From the NCBI RefSeq assembly GCF_021559775.1, contig NZ_CP056047.1:2728001-2792000 (forward strand): DNA of 64,000 bases, given 5' to 3'. The position numbers and the translations under genes were made by a program. The notes beneath the pieces were generated by a model. That model was not told where the DNA came from. It worked only from the letters and a program-made list of their open reading frames with translations, and did no database searches. Below, piece by piece: positions 35,867 to 46,700 of the stretch. This stretch comes from Gillisella vitis. GTDB lineage: Bacteria > Pseudomonadota > Alphaproteobacteria > Rhizobiales > Rhizobiaceae. The first letter of the stretch is position 1, and every line of letters begins with the position of its first letter.

Positions 35867-37204
35867 TCAGGCAACCTTGGCCAATAGCTTTTCTTCCAGC
35901 CGTGCCAGAATATCCTTGCAGACGGCATCTTCTTTTTCGACGCCGTGCATGAGGATCTCACGGGCCGCTTCGACATCGGAGGGATCGGCGTAATAGGCGT
36001 GGAATTCGCCCAGCACCGCATAGGCCGCCATTTCGCCAGCCTCGACAGCCAGTTCCAGCATATTTTGCGCGCCATCGAGATCAACGATGCCACCAATGCC
36101 CTTCATGCGGAACCGTCCCAGATTGACCATGGCGAGGGCATGACCGTTTTCAGCCGCCATTTCAAACCAGATCCGCGCCTGGTTGAGATCGCCCTCCCCT
36201 TCGCCTGCACCGGTCGCGGCAACCACCGCCATCTGGAACTGCGCGGCGACATCGCCCTTCAGCGCGGCCTTTTCAAGCCACATCACCGCTTCCACCGAAC
36301 TGGCCTTGACGTCGATGCCATGGCGATAACGCCGCTCCAGATCACGGCAGGCGCGCCTGTCGCCCATGCGGCCAAGCGCCGTCAGCCAGCGCACGCCCCG
36401 GGCGCGGTCCCGCTCGGGATAGGCTTCGTGGAGATAATATTTCGCCAGCTCCTCGATAGAGGAGCGGTAGCCCTTGGCGGCAGCGGCGCTGAGCAAGCGC
36501 AGTGCCTTCTCCTCGTCGGGTGCGGTGCCAAGGCCATTCAAATATTGCATGGCAAGGTAATGGCGCGCCGTACTATTGCCGGCCGCCGCCGCATATTTGA
36601 AGTATGGCAGGGCGCGGGCATAATCCACCTCGCCCAAATGCCCCCCGGCAAGCAGCGTTCCCATGCCCAGATGCGCCCGGACATTGCCAGCTGTCACCGC
36701 TGGCTCATAACAGACCAGTGCCGTGTGCGGATCGACCTCGCCGCCAATGCCGGACGCCAGAAGATAACCGGCCAGCGCCGAACCATCGACATTGCCGTGC
36801 TCATGAGCGCGAAGCGCATAGTCACGGGCCAGTTCGGGCTCGCAAACCAGCTGCATGACATCGCCATAAAGTCGCATAGCCGCCGGAGACGCCGGCATGT
36901 CCTGACGCGGTGAAATCAGATAGAGCCGGGCCGTCAGGGCCATGGCACCGACATGCCCCGCATCGGCGGCATAGCGCGCCAACCGGCGGGCCTCGGCCAG
37001 ATCGGAAATCACCCCGCGCCCCGTTTCATATAGCCGCGCCAGTTCATAGGATGCCCCGACATGGCCGCCCTTGGCCGCCTTGCGTAGGGCGCTTGCGGCC
37101 AGCGGCATTCGGCCCGCCCCAAGCTTCTTCATGCCATGGCGATAAGCCTGCCGGATTGCCGCGCCTCGGACAAAAAAGGGCACAAAAGACAGCAATTGCT
37201 TCAT
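35867..37204 (-). CDS. Sel1-like repeat protein linked to type I secretion
   Basis: A 445-residue alpha-solenoid of about nine Sel1-like repeats of roughly 36 residues (for example GHVGASYELARLYETGRGV, GNSTARHYLAMQYLNGLGT, GDVAAQFQMAVVAATGAGE and GHALAMVNLGRFRMKGIGG). Sel1 repeats mediate protein-protein contacts. The start codon overlaps the stop of the HlyD-type gene by 4 bases (ATGA), so translation is coupled and a role in assembling or regulating the secretion machine is likely. No signal peptide is obvious. The 194-base gap beyond its stop codon shows nothing recognised. Confidence 0.85.
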   Translation of the reverse strand: MKQLLSFVPFFVRGAAIRQAYRHGMKKLGAGRMPLAASALRKAAKGGHVGASYELARLYETGRGVISDLAEARRLARYAADAGHVGAMALTARLYLISPRQDMPASPAAMRLYGDVMQLVCEPELARDYALRAHEHGNVDGSALAGYLLASGIGGEVDPHTALVCYEPAVTAGNVRAHLGMGTLLAGGHLGEVDYARALPYFKYAAAAGNSTARHYLAMQYLNGLGTAPDEEKALRLLSAAAAKGYRSSIEELAKYYLHEAYPERDRARGVRWLTALGRMGDRRACRDLERRYRHGIDVKASSVEAVMWLEKAALKGDVAAQFQMAVVAATGAGEGEGDLNQARIWFEMAAENGHALAMVNLGRFRMKGIGGIVDLDGAQNMLELAVEAGEMAAYAVLGEFHAYYADPSDVEAAREILMHGVEKEDAVCKDILARLEEKLLAKVA

Positions 37205-38571
37205 GGTTCGCGCATTCCCTCGCTCACGACCGGCACAACCCGGTCAAACAGATAGGCCGCCACAGTCTGGTCGCCAACAACCACGTCCGTCACCAGCGTC
37301 ATCCCGGCAATCAGATTGAAATCGGCCGGATTACTTTTCAGATGCGGGTCGTCAATGGTGATCTTGGCAATATAGAATGTCCGCTCGGATGCGCCTTGCG
37401 CAGCCGCGCCATCGCCGCGCGAGACTTTCAGACTGTCGGGGCTGACCGCCCGAACCGTACCGCGCAAGCCGCCATAGCGGGCAAAAGGCCAGGCATCCAG
37501 CTTGATATCGACCGGCTGGCCAACTTTGATAAAGCCCTGGTCCTGAGTGGAGATTTCCGTTTCCACTTCAAGCCGTGCTGCCTTCGGTACCAGAACGAAC
37601 ATTTTCTGTGCCGTCTGCGCCACCGATCCAATGGAAATATCGCCGATCTGAAGCACGGTTGCGTCTTCGGGCGCCTTCAATTCGATCAGGTCGGAACGCT
37701 TATCGGCCTTGTTAAGCTCCTCGATGGCCGCATTCAACGCCACCTGCTGCTTGACAAGCTGACCCATGGCGTCGGAGCGCCATTGCTGGGCCTGATCTTC
37801 CATCTGCGATTGCACCGATTGAATGTCATGGGCGCCGCTTTCCAGCTTGCCCTCGACTTCGCGGATCGTGCCGGTGACTTCCAGCACCCAGTCCTTGGCC
37901 TTCAGGCCATCGGCTCTCGATGCATATTTCTTCTCGACCAGCGCGCTTTTCATCGCCTCGCTTTCCTCGCTCAGCGACAGGCGCTGGCGATTGACAGTGA
38001 GTTCCTGCTGCAATTGGGCTTGCGTGGTTTGTAGCGAAGAGATCTTCGCCTTGAAGGTTGACATCGACGCTTCATATTGCGACCGGCGGGCTTCAAAGAA
38101 CCGGCGCTGCAATTTGCCGAAACTATCGCCGTCGCGCGGCTGGTAATCACGCCCGTCGATTTCCGCCTTCAGCCGCTCGACTTCCGCCGAAAGGCTGGCC
38201 ATCTGCCGGCTGGCCGTGGTCTGGTCGGCACGCGAAAAGGTCGGGTCGAGCGTGGCCAGCAATTGCCCCGCCTTCACATCCTGGCCTTCGCGCACCAGGA
38301 TTTCTCGAACGATAGAGGTTTCCAGCGGCTGTACCACGGTATTGGGCGCTTCCGAGGCGACACGACCGCGTGCAGTTACCACCCGCTCGACCGGCATGAA
38401 CACCGACAGCAGGATAGCGCTGGTGATCAGAGCCGCCACCGTGGCAATCGTCATCCGCGCCGATTTGGGCGGGGTGCGGTGCAGGATGCTGGCGCTTTCG
38501 GACAGGAATTCCGCTGTCGTGCGGACCGCGTAACGATGCTCGTCAGGCGACAGCGTCAAGGTTTTCGTCAT
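37201..38571 (-). CDS. HlyD family type I secretion adaptor
   Basis: A 456-residue periplasmic adaptor. A short cytoplasmic N-terminus, one membrane helix (MTIATVAALITSAILLSVFMP, residues 40-60), a lipoyl-like half-motif (TSIVREILVREGQDVKAGQLLATLDP), a long coiled-coil region (about 115-270) and a beta-barrel C-terminal part (DLIELKAPEDATVLQIGDIS) match HlyD/LapC/PrsE-type proteins. It connects the ABC exporter to an outer-membrane TolC, which is not encoded here. It overlaps the ABC exporter gene by 29 bases and the Sel1 gene by 4. Confidence 0.92.
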   Translation of the reverse strand: MTKTLTLSPDEHRYAVRTTAEFLSESASILHRTPPKSARMTIATVAALITSAILLSVFMPVERVVTARGRVASEAPNTVVQPLETSIVREILVREGQDVKAGQLLATLDPTFSRADQTTASRQMASLSAEVERLKAEIDGRDYQPRDGDSFGKLQRRFFEARRSQYEASMSTFKAKISSLQTTQAQLQQELTVNRQRLSLSEESEAMKSALVEKKYASRADGLKAKDWVLEVTGTIREVEGKLESGAHDIQSVQSQMEDQAQQWRSDAMGQLVKQQVALNAAIEELNKADKRSDLIELKAPEDATVLQIGDISIGSVAQTAQKMFVLVPKAARLEVETEISTQDQGFIKVGQPVDIKLDAWPFARYGGLRGTVRAVSPDSLKVSRGDGAAAQGASERTFYIAKITIDDPHLKSNPADFNLIAGMTLVTDVVVGDQTVAAYLFDRVVPVVSEGMREP

Positions 38572-40753
38572 GGTCTTTTCCCGTCGTCAGGTGGCGGTTC
38601 TGCTGGTTCCAAAGGTGGCGGTAATCGCCGGAGCGGCGCAGCAGATCGTGATGGGTGCCGCTGTCCTTCAGCTGGCCGCGATCCAGAACCAGGATCTGGT
38701 CGCAATCGACAAGCGAGGACAGACGGTGCGAAATCATCAGCACGGTGCGGCCTTCGGCAATGCGCTTCAGGTTGCGCAGAATGATCGCTTCGCTTTCCGG
38801 ATCGAGCGCGCTGGTGGCCTCGTCGAAGATCAGGATCGGCGGGTTGACGATCAACGCCCGGGCAATTGCCAACCGCTGCTTCTGACCGCCGGAGAGATTG
38901 CTGGCATGTTCTTCCAGCATCGTGTCATAGCCGCGCGGCAGACGTTCGATAAATTCATCAGCACCGGCCAGTTGTGCCGCCTCGATCATTTCCTCAGGCG
39001 AGGCATCCGGCTTGGCGATCAGGATATTGTCACGGATCGTGCCGCGAAACAGGAAGCTTTCCTGAAGCACAACGCCGACATTGGTGCGCAGATGATAGAG
39101 ATCGACTTCCTTCAGCTCGACGCCATCGAGACGGATCAACCCGGAATAGCTCTGATGCAGACCCTGCAACAGCCGCGTCACCGTGGTCTTGCCCGAGCCG
39201 CTACGGCCCATCAGCCCGACGATATTGCCCGGCTTGACGTGAAAATTGATGGCGTTGAGCGCTGGCAACGAGGTGCCTGCATAGGCAAAGCGCACATCCT
39301 CAAAGCTGATCCGGCCGGAAAATTCGGGGCGCACCCCGTGTTCGCGGCGCGGTTCCGGTTCGGCATTGATAACGGAGGCGACCTGGCGCAGCGCACCGCG
39401 CGCCTCTTCCATCTGTTGCATCATGCCAGCCATCTGCACCAGCGGCTGGGTGGCGCGCATGGCAATCATTGTAAAGGCCACCAGCGTTCCGGTCATGACC
39501 GTATGCTCGTTGACGATGACCAGATAAGCGCCAATCAGCAAAGAACCGGCATAGATCAGCTTTTCCAGAGGGGCCAGCAAGGTCTGCGGCTGGTTGGCCA
39601 AAAACAGCAGGTTGGTCTGATTATTGACCGCTTCGGCGACTTTCTGGTCCCATTCGCGCCGCTTGCGGCCTTCAAGTGCCAGAGATTTCACCGTGCGGAT
39701 GCCGTTGATCATCTCGATCAGCATGGCGGTGCGGCGGTGTTCGCTGCCCATCACCTGCGCATAGGCACGGCGGATCGGCTTCATATAGATAAACAGTATC
39801 AGGCTCATCATCGCGCCGAGGCCCAGGACCCAGAAGGTCAGGCCGGGGCTAAGCAGGAACATGACAGGAATCAGCACGAACAGCGACAACATATCCAGCA
39901 CCGAACCGAACAATTGGCCGGTGACGAAAGCCCTCAGCCGACGGGCCTCTCCCAGCCGATGGACAATGCCACCGGTGGCATTCTGCTCGAAGAATTCGAT
40001 GGGAAGACGCGACAGCCGGTCAAAGATCATCAAGTTCAGCCGCACATCGATTTTGGCGGTGACGATGGCGGTGACGGTGCGGCGCATATAGCCAAGCAAC
40101 ATATCGAACAGCAGCACGACCAGAATGGCCGCAGCCATCAGCGTCAATGTCGAAAGGCGGTGATGCACCATGACCTTGTCGATCACCACCATGTAGAACA
40201 GCGAGGGTACCAGCGCCAGAACGCCGAGCGAAATGGCCGAAATGAACACGTCGCGCACCATGCGGCGGTCCTGCATCACCTGGGCCAGCAGCCAGTGAAA
40301 GCCAAACTCCTCGCGCGCACTTGCCTCGGTCATCTCCCGCTTCATCAGCAAGACATGGCCGCTCCAGTTTTCCGTCAGCCGCAATTCGTCAATCACAAAC
40401 CGGGTGGCTTTCGAATCGGCGGGATCGCGAAACACCATACGCGGCGTCTGCGGATCATCGACGAAGTTTTCAAAGACAAGGAGCGACCCATCATTGAGCT
40501 GAATGACGGCGGCGACAGCACCTTCCATCTGGCTCAACAGCTTCCAGTTCATGCGGATCGGCTTGGCCTTTACCCCATGATCGCGGATGATTTCGGCCAG
40601 TTGCGGCAGAGAAAAGCAGTCCTCATCACCGTAATCGCGGCATAATTGCTCGACCGAGAGGGATAAGCCCAATTTTTGCGTGGCAAGAGCCAATGCAGCA
40701 AGAGCGGATCTGGCCTGCCCCTCATCCGCCAGATCTCTGTCTTCAGCATTCAT
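38543..40753 (-). CDS. Type I secretion ABC exporter with inactive C39-like domain
   Basis: A 736-residue exporter of the HlyB/LapB type. The N-terminal 130 residues are a C39-peptidase-like domain with no Cys or His at the expected catalytic places (SALAALALATQKLG and VIQLNDGSLLVFENF), so it should bind rather than cut its substrate. Six membrane helices lie at about 155-435. The ATPase domain (about 475-715) has Walker A GRSGSGKT, signature LSGGQKQR, Walker B ILIFDEATSALD and switch His in MISHRLSS. The start at 40753 has GAGG 7 bases upstream. The likely substrate is the repeat protein at 49464-54143. Confidence 0.93.
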   Translation of the reverse strand: MNAEDRDLADEGQARSALAALALATQKLGLSLSVEQLCRDYGDEDCFSLPQLAEIIRDHGVKAKPIRMNWKLLSQMEGAVAAVIQLNDGSLLVFENFVDDPQTPRMVFRDPADSKATRFVIDELRLTENWSGHVLLMKREMTEASAREEFGFHWLLAQVMQDRRMVRDVFISAISLGVLALVPSLFYMVVIDKVMVHHRLSTLTLMAAAILVVLLFDMLLGYMRRTVTAIVTAKIDVRLNLMIFDRLSRLPIEFFEQNATGGIVHRLGEARRLRAFVTGQLFGSVLDMLSLFVLIPVMFLLSPGLTFWVLGLGAMMSLILFIYMKPIRRAYAQVMGSEHRRTAMLIEMINGIRTVKSLALEGRKRREWDQKVAEAVNNQTNLLFLANQPQTLLAPLEKLIYAGSLLIGAYLVIVNEHTVMTGTLVAFTMIAMRATQPLVQMAGMMQQMEEARGALRQVASVINAEPEPRREHGVRPEFSGRISFEDVRFAYAGTSLPALNAINFHVKPGNIVGLMGRSGSGKTTVTRLLQGLHQSYSGLIRLDGVELKEVDLYHLRTNVGVVLQESFLFRGTIRDNILIAKPDASPEEMIEAAQLAGADEFIERLPRGYDTMLEEHASNLSGGQKQRLAIARALIVNPPILIFDEATSALDPESEAIILRNLKRIAEGRTVLMISHRLSSLVDCDQILVLDRGQLKDSGTHHDLLRRSGDYRHLWNQQNRHLTTGKDHDENLDAVA

Positions 40754-40874
40754 CGACACACCTCATCATCCATCGCCGAAAGCACACATGGCGAGTTTTT
40801 CGTGAGGATCCGCCCTGCCCCACAAGCCGGGAACGGACCCATTCAACCCGACCGTAGAAGCCGAAGCTTTCGCC

Positions 40875-42236
40875 ATGCTGGATTTTCGTGAATCCGCGTC
40901 GCAAACAGAAGCAATTCCCTTACCGTCGTTGATAACGCGGCCCACACTGTTCCAGCGCCTGGAAAAGCAGGTTAAGCTTTTGCAACCAGGGCGAATCGCC
41001 CTGAAAACCGCCAGGCTTGGAGATATGCTGCCCGTGACCCAGACGCCCAGACGGCCCGTGATTATCCATTGGGGCATATCCAGCTTTTTCGGCTGGGGCA
41101 TTTACGGCCTCAACCTGGCGCTCAACTGGTCCACCGATCCGCAGCTGGAGCCGGTCACATCCTTTCCGTTGCAATCCGACCAGATCGTCGTCGATCCGTT
41201 GCGGCAACGCGCACTTGGCGGGTTTTTCCGGGCCAGCGCCGACCTTTCGAACCGCATCGCCGCCCAGAGCGAAAAGTCCCTGACGGTCAATACTCCGCTT
41301 CTCGCCGGGCTAGGCAATGATTTCACCATGTCGCCCGGCCCCAAAGGCGTGGCGCTTTCAGGCAGCCCGACGCTGGGCGTGGTGTTCTTTGAACTGCCGC
41401 AACTGTCGGAGGCCACGAAAGCCAGAGCGAAAGCATTTCCGCTGGTGATTGCCGGATCGAGCTGGAACGAAGAGATCATGCGCGCCCATGGCCTCACCAA
41501 TGTCACCACCGTCATCCAAGGCATCGATCAGACGCTGTTTCACCCCGGCCCGCGCCAAGGCGTTCTGGCCGACCGCTTCCTGGTGTTTTCAGGCGGCAAG
41601 CTGGAATTGCGCAAGGGGCAGGATCTGGTGGTTGCCGCGTTTGCCCGGTTTGCCAAACGCCATCCCGAAGCCCTCTTGGTCTCCGCCTGGCACAGTCCCT
41701 GGCCACAATTTGCCCTGACGCTCAACCGGTCCGGCAAGGCCACCGCCATCACCACCAATGACAAGGGCGCCATCGATCAATCCGCCTGGATTGCCGCCAA
41801 CGATATCGCTGCCCATCAGTTTCTTGATCTCGGTTCTGTCCCCAATGCGCTGATGGCACCGATCCTGCGCGAAATGGACGTGGCGGTCTTCCCCAACCGC
41901 TCCGAAGGCGGCACCAATCTGGTGGCGATGGAATGCATGGCTTGTGGCGTGCCGACGATTCTGTCGGCCAATACCGGTCATCTCGACCTGATCGACGGCG
42001 GCAATTGCTATGCGCTGGAACATCAGACCCCCGTTGCTGGCGAAGGCGCCGGCGTCGGCTCCGTGGCCGGGTGGGGAGAAAGCAGCGTCGATGAAATCGA
42101 AGAGGCGCTGGAGCGGGTCTGGCGCGACCGTAACGAAGCCCGCCGCCGTGGCGAGCGCGGCGCGGCGAAACTGGCTGGCTATACCTGGTCGCGCACGGCG
42201 GATGCGATGAAAAAGATCATCAGGACTTATTCGTAA
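40875..42236 (+). CDS. GT4-type glycosyltransferase
   Basis: A 453-residue GT-B glycosyltransferase. The C-terminal nucleotide-sugar site (about 230-400) includes FSGGKLELRKGQDLVVAAF and the E-x7-E motif in PNRSEGGTNLVAMECMACGVP, both typical of family GT4. The N-terminal half carries WGISSFFGWGIYGLNLAL, a glycine-rich acceptor region. It is divergent from the type I exporter gene (121-base gap) and convergent with the TPR-GT9-like gene, overlapping it by 17 bases. Its place inside the secretion locus suggests it modifies the secreted protein or a related surface glycan (inference). Confidence 0.85.
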   Translation: MLDFRESASQTEAIPLPSLITRPTLFQRLEKQVKLLQPGRIALKTARLGDMLPVTQTPRRPVIIHWGISSFFGWGIYGLNLALNWSTDPQLEPVTSFPLQSDQIVVDPLRQRALGGFFRASADLSNRIAAQSEKSLTVNTPLLAGLGNDFTMSPGPKGVALSGSPTLGVVFFELPQLSEATKARAKAFPLVIAGSSWNEEIMRAHGLTNVTTVIQGIDQTLFHPGPRQGVLADRFLVFSGGKLELRKGQDLVVAAFARFAKRHPEALLVSAWHSPWPQFALTLNRSGKATAITTNDKGAIDQSAWIAANDIAAHQFLDLGSVPNALMAPILREMDVAVFPNRSEGGTNLVAMECMACGVPTILSANTGHLDLIDGGNCYALEHQTPVAGEGAGVGSVAGWGESSVDEIEEALERVWRDRNEARRRGERGAAKLAGYTWSRTADAMKKIIRTYS

Positions 42237-43731
42237 TCGCTTCGGCTAGCGACACCGCCTGTGCAATCGGGGCGGTAAAATCCCCCGCCTCGGTTTGGCG
42301 GCAAAGCTGCATGGACGGATACCAGGGCGTGGTGGCGCCCTCAGAACCCCAACGCCAATCCGGCACTTTCTTCAAAAGGCCGATGGTCGGTACGCCAAGG
42401 CTACCGGCCAGATGCAGCGGCGCGGTGCAGACCGAGACGAAGGCCGAAAGCTGGGTGAGGATGGCCGCCGTGTCGAGAAAGGCATCCGCTCCAGCATCGA
42501 AATCCGGACCTGGATGTTCCAGCGTGAAGGACAGGCCCGCCACCTTATAGCCCGACGGTGTCTCGGCGGGTTCCAATGCTGCTTCGTCAAGTTTTTGCAG
42601 GGCGATCAGCCGTGTACCGCCAAGGCTCGCAAAGGGCGATAACTGTTCGGGACCGGCAAGGCTGCGGCCTTTTTCCGCTGGTGACAGGGGATTGCCACGC
42701 CAGACAAAGCCCAGGGCTTTTTCGCCTTGTTTCAAATCAAGCCGTTCACGCCACAGCGAAACCCGCTCCGCCTGTGGCTGCAAATAGGCACGGGCTTTCG
42801 GCACGCTTCCCAGCGTCAATTTCAGCCGATGCGGCAGACCAAGCAACGGCACCTGAAAATCGATGGTCCCTGCTGGCGGGTTCTCTGCCTGTACCCGGTC
42901 AGCGCCCGGCACATCCGCCAGCAGCCCGACCAGCTTGTTTGGCACTTGCAGGATCACCTCGCCGCCAAGCGATTTGACCAGGGGTAGCAGCTTGACGAAC
43001 TGGATCGTGTCGCCAAGCCCCTGTTCCGCATGGACCAGCAGGCGTTTGCCTTGAAACGGTCGCCCGTTCCAATCGGCAATATCCGTGTGACGTGCTTCCC
43101 CCGGAAAGCCTTCGGCCTGCCAGCGCCATTCATACTCGGCAAAACCAGTGGTATAATCGAAAAGCCGCAGCAGGTTGAGGCCAAGGTTGTAATGAGCCTC
43201 GGCCGAGGTGGGATAGATTTCCAGCGCCTTGGACAGCAGCGCCATCGCCGCTTCCGCCTCGCCCAATTCGGACAGCGCATTGCCGAGATTGTGGAGCGCT
43301 ATGCGGTTTTGCGGATCGAGTGCCAGCGCTTGCCGATAAGCGGTAATCGCTGCCGGATAATCATCGAGATCGGCATGCGTTACGCCGATATTGGCGTGAC
43401 AGGCGGCATTGTCAGGTGCCAATTGCGCAGCGCGTTGATAAGCTTCCAGCGCATCCGGCTTGCGCCCGGCCTCACCAAGCGCATTGCCGAGATTGTACCA
43501 GATATCGCTTTCCTCAGGCGCAAGTCTGAGCGCCCTGGCATAAAGCGACAGTGATTGCGCCAGATCGCCGCGCGAGCGCTCCGCCGAGGCCAGCAATCTG
43601 AGCGCATCGACCTGGTCGGGCTCTTCCTCGAGAATGGCACGGTAATGAGCAATCGCCTCGTCCAACATCCCAGCCTTGTGCAGCTGAAAGGCCTGGATCA
43701 GCCTTTCGCCCGACGCAGTTTGGTTCGTCAT
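42220..43731 (-). CDS. TPR plus GT9-like glycosyltransferase
   Basis: A 503-residue protein. Residues about 1-195 are TPR repeats (for example AHYRAILEEEPDQVDALRLL and SDIWYNLGNALGEAGRKPDA). The C-terminal part (about 200-500) resembles heptosyltransferase-type GT9 folds: VHAEQGLGDTIQF, GFVWRGNPLSPAEKGRSL, and SVCTAPLHLAGSLGVP followed by PDWRWG and PWYPSMQL. It is a single copy of the module found three times in the neighbouring protein. Its ATG overlaps the stop of that gene by 4 bases, so the two are translationally coupled. The substrate is not known. Confidence 0.85.
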   Translation of the reverse strand: MTNQTASGERLIQAFQLHKAGMLDEAIAHYRAILEEEPDQVDALRLLASAERSRGDLAQSLSLYARALRLAPEESDIWYNLGNALGEAGRKPDALEAYQRAAQLAPDNAACHANIGVTHADLDDYPAAITAYRQALALDPQNRIALHNLGNALSELGEAEAAMALLSKALEIYPTSAEAHYNLGLNLLRLFDYTTGFAEYEWRWQAEGFPGEARHTDIADWNGRPFQGKRLLVHAEQGLGDTIQFVKLLPLVKSLGGEVILQVPNKLVGLLADVPGADRVQAENPPAGTIDFQVPLLGLPHRLKLTLGSVPKARAYLQPQAERVSLWRERLDLKQGEKALGFVWRGNPLSPAEKGRSLAGPEQLSPFASLGGTRLIALQKLDEAALEPAETPSGYKVAGLSFTLEHPGPDFDAGADAFLDTAAILTQLSAFVSVCTAPLHLAGSLGVPTIGLLKKVPDWRWGSEGATTPWYPSMQLCRQTEAGDFTAPIAQAVSLAEAITNKS

Positions 43732-46700
43732 GGCTTACGCTCCACCAGCCGCTTGAGGTCTTCTGCCACCGCCTTGGCCACACTTGCCCAATCGCCCGGT
43801 TGCGGTTGGCGAAACAGTTTCAGGCCCGGATACCAGGGGCTATCGTCTCGACCGGTCATCCAGCGCCAATCCGCACCGTATTTCAGCAGCGCAAAGCATG
43901 GCACGCCCAGCGATGCCGCAAGATGCAGAGTGGAGGTGCAGGAGGAAATCACCAGATCAAGCGCAGCAATCGCTGCCGCCGTCTCGCCGAAATCGCCAAG
44001 GTCTGACCCCGGCACCTGCATGGCCTTGGCAAACTCCAGACCGGCCATCTGTTCCAGCCCGTCCTTGAATTGCAGGCTGATGAAATGCGCTCCTTCGACA
44101 GCAAACAGTGGCTCCAGCGTTTTCAAGGGCGGTGAGCGCCCCTTGTCGGCGCGCGCGACCGGATTGCCCTGCCAGACCAGCCCGACCCGCAAAGCGTCAC
44201 GATGCCCAAACCGCGCTTCCCAATCCGCCACCCGGCGGGGATCGGGCCGGAAATTGGCCGGTCCGGGCAAGGTTTCCAGCGTGGTTACAAAAATCAGCGG
44301 CAGGCTCATGATCGGCGCTTCGACATCGGCATCGTCAATGGCATCGACACCCTGGCGACGCAGGGTGATGTTGCGCCTCTCTACCACCAGCGTTGAAAAC
44401 AGGCTGATCAGCGGCTCACGCAATTCCAGAATGACATGCCCGACCTTGAGAGCGGCTTGGCGCACGAAACGGGCAAACTGGATCTGGTCGCCCAACCCCT
44501 GTTCTCCGTGGATCAGCAGTACCTTGTCCGGCAGGGCCTCGCCGGTCCAGCGCGGCATGGGCAGCGAGCGCGCCACCATTTCGGCACCCTGCCAGCGCGT
44601 CTCGTAATCGCGAAAACCCTGCGGCAGATTGCCCGCCATCAAATGGGCATGCGCCCGGTCGATCAGGGTTTCGACATCGCCAGGCAGGAGATCCAGTGCA
44701 GTGTCCAGACTGGCGATTGCCTCCTCAACCCGGCCCATTTCGCGCAATGCATTGCCAAGCCCGCGATGGGCCTTGGACAGATCCGGGCGAAGCTGGATCG
44801 AGGCGCGGTAAGCCTCCAGCGCTTGCCCATAGCGGTCCGTGTCGCGCAAAAGATTGCCAAGCGTCATATAGGCTTCGGCGCTGGGGCTGGTCTCCAGGCT
44901 TTGGCGCAGGCAGGCCTCGGCCTCATCCTGCTTGCCGACGTGGCGAAGGGCTATGGCATAATTGGTCTGGAAGGTCGGTGTTGCAAGACCAAGGGCCGCC
45001 GCCCCCCGCAGCAGGACATAGCCGCGATGGTAATGCAGGCGCTCAACCGCCAGCCCGCCCAGCATATGCAGCGCCTCGGCCCGTGTTTCGTCCTCATGCA
45101 GCAGCGCCGCATAGGTCGCCTCGGCGGCAGTGACATTGCCGGCCATATGGGTGCGGATGGCGGCGGCCAATCGTTGCTGCGGACCCGGCTGGGCCGGAAC
45201 GGCAACCACCGGCTCGGCGGCTTCAAACAGTTGCGCCCTGTCACCCTCGACCAGCCTGCCAAGCGCCTCGGCCACGCGCGAGACGACACCGGCAAAGGGT
45301 TCCGCTTCGACCTCATCGGCCACACGGCGAAACACCCGGCTTGCCGGATACCAGGGGCTATCGCTGCGGCCACGCAGCCAGCGCCATTCGGCATGCGACT
45401 TGAGGATCACCCAGGTCGGGCGGCCAAGCGCGCCAGCCAGATGCGCCACCGCCGTATCGGAGGTGATGACGAGATCGAGATTCATGATCATCGCTGCCGT
45501 ATCGGCAAAGGCATCGGCACCACTGTCGAAATCTTCTGGCGGGCGCTCGACGGCAAAATCCACCATATCCAACTGTTCTTCGCCTGCCCCCTTTTGCAAG
45601 GCGATCAGGCGCACACCGTCGATGGCGGCAAGTGGCGCCAACACCTGCAAGGGAAAGCTGCGGCCCTTATCGACCTGTGGATCGGGATTGCCCTGCCAAA
45701 CGAGGCCGACGCGGAAGCCAGGCTTTGCCGCAAGAAAGCCTGCCCAACGTCGCACGCGAAGCGGATCGGCAAACAGATAGGCGGGAAAAGCCGGGATCGT
45801 CTCGACGACTGTGCCGCAAAGCAGCGGCAAGCTCATCATGAAAACGTGGTAATCGAGCGGCGGGACGGGATCGCTTTCGCAGACAACGCCATCCACTCCC
45901 GGCACGGTTTGCAGCAGCGTGGCAATCTTGCGACGGCAGCCAATCATCACCTTGGCCGCGCCTTTTTCCTTCAGGAGCGCCACATAGCGGACGAACTGGA
46001 AAGCATCGCCAAAGCCCTGTTCGGCGAGAACCAGAATGGACTTGCCCGCCAGATCCTCCCCCTGCCAGACCGGTAGCCGGACGCGGGTGCGGTCTATGCC
46101 GAGGATTTCCACCAGGAAGCGACGCTCGTAAAGCGGCAGGCCACGGGCATAATCGCCCTCGTTCAGCAAACACATGCCCAGCGCCATTTCCGCATCGGCA
46201 TAGCCGGGACGGGCCTCAATGGCCTTGCCAAAGGCCAGTATCGCCTCGTCTTCGCGGCCGGTATCCATCAGGCTGATGCCGAGATTGCTCCAGGATTCCG
46301 CATGGCCGGGCTTGGCAATCGCGCCCTGTCTCTGGATCCAGCAGGCCAGATCGGCATAGCCGTGATTGCGCTCCGCCACACCCAGATTGCTCCAGGCATC
46401 GGCATTGCCGGGGTCAAGCGTCAAAGCCTTTTCCCAGGCGCGGGCGGCGGCCTGCGGCTGTTTGGCTTTCAACAGAACAGCACCCAGCTGCACGTGATGC
46501 GAGGCCAGTTCCGGCTCAATCCGGCAGGCGCGTCGCAGAGCTTCCTCCGCCACGTTGAACCGGCCAAGCGCCAGCGCCGCCGCCGCATAAACCGACAGGG
46601 CGTGACCTGAGCGCGGCTGGGCTTTCAGCACCTCGCCTGCGCGGCGCAAGGCTGTTTCGGCATCACCCACCGACGTTTCGCGCCGGGCCAGCGCCAAAAG

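Noticed and set aside
38570-40645. Plus-strand open frame of 691 codons opposite the type I exporter
   Set aside because: It is antisense to a clearly recognisable ABC exporter; its residues are His/Gln/Arg rich with no domain, as expected for a shadow frame.
44436-46076. Plus-strand open frame of 546 codons inside the giant TPR-GT gene
   Set aside because: Antisense to well-conserved TPR and GT motifs, and without a ribosome site or recognisable domain.
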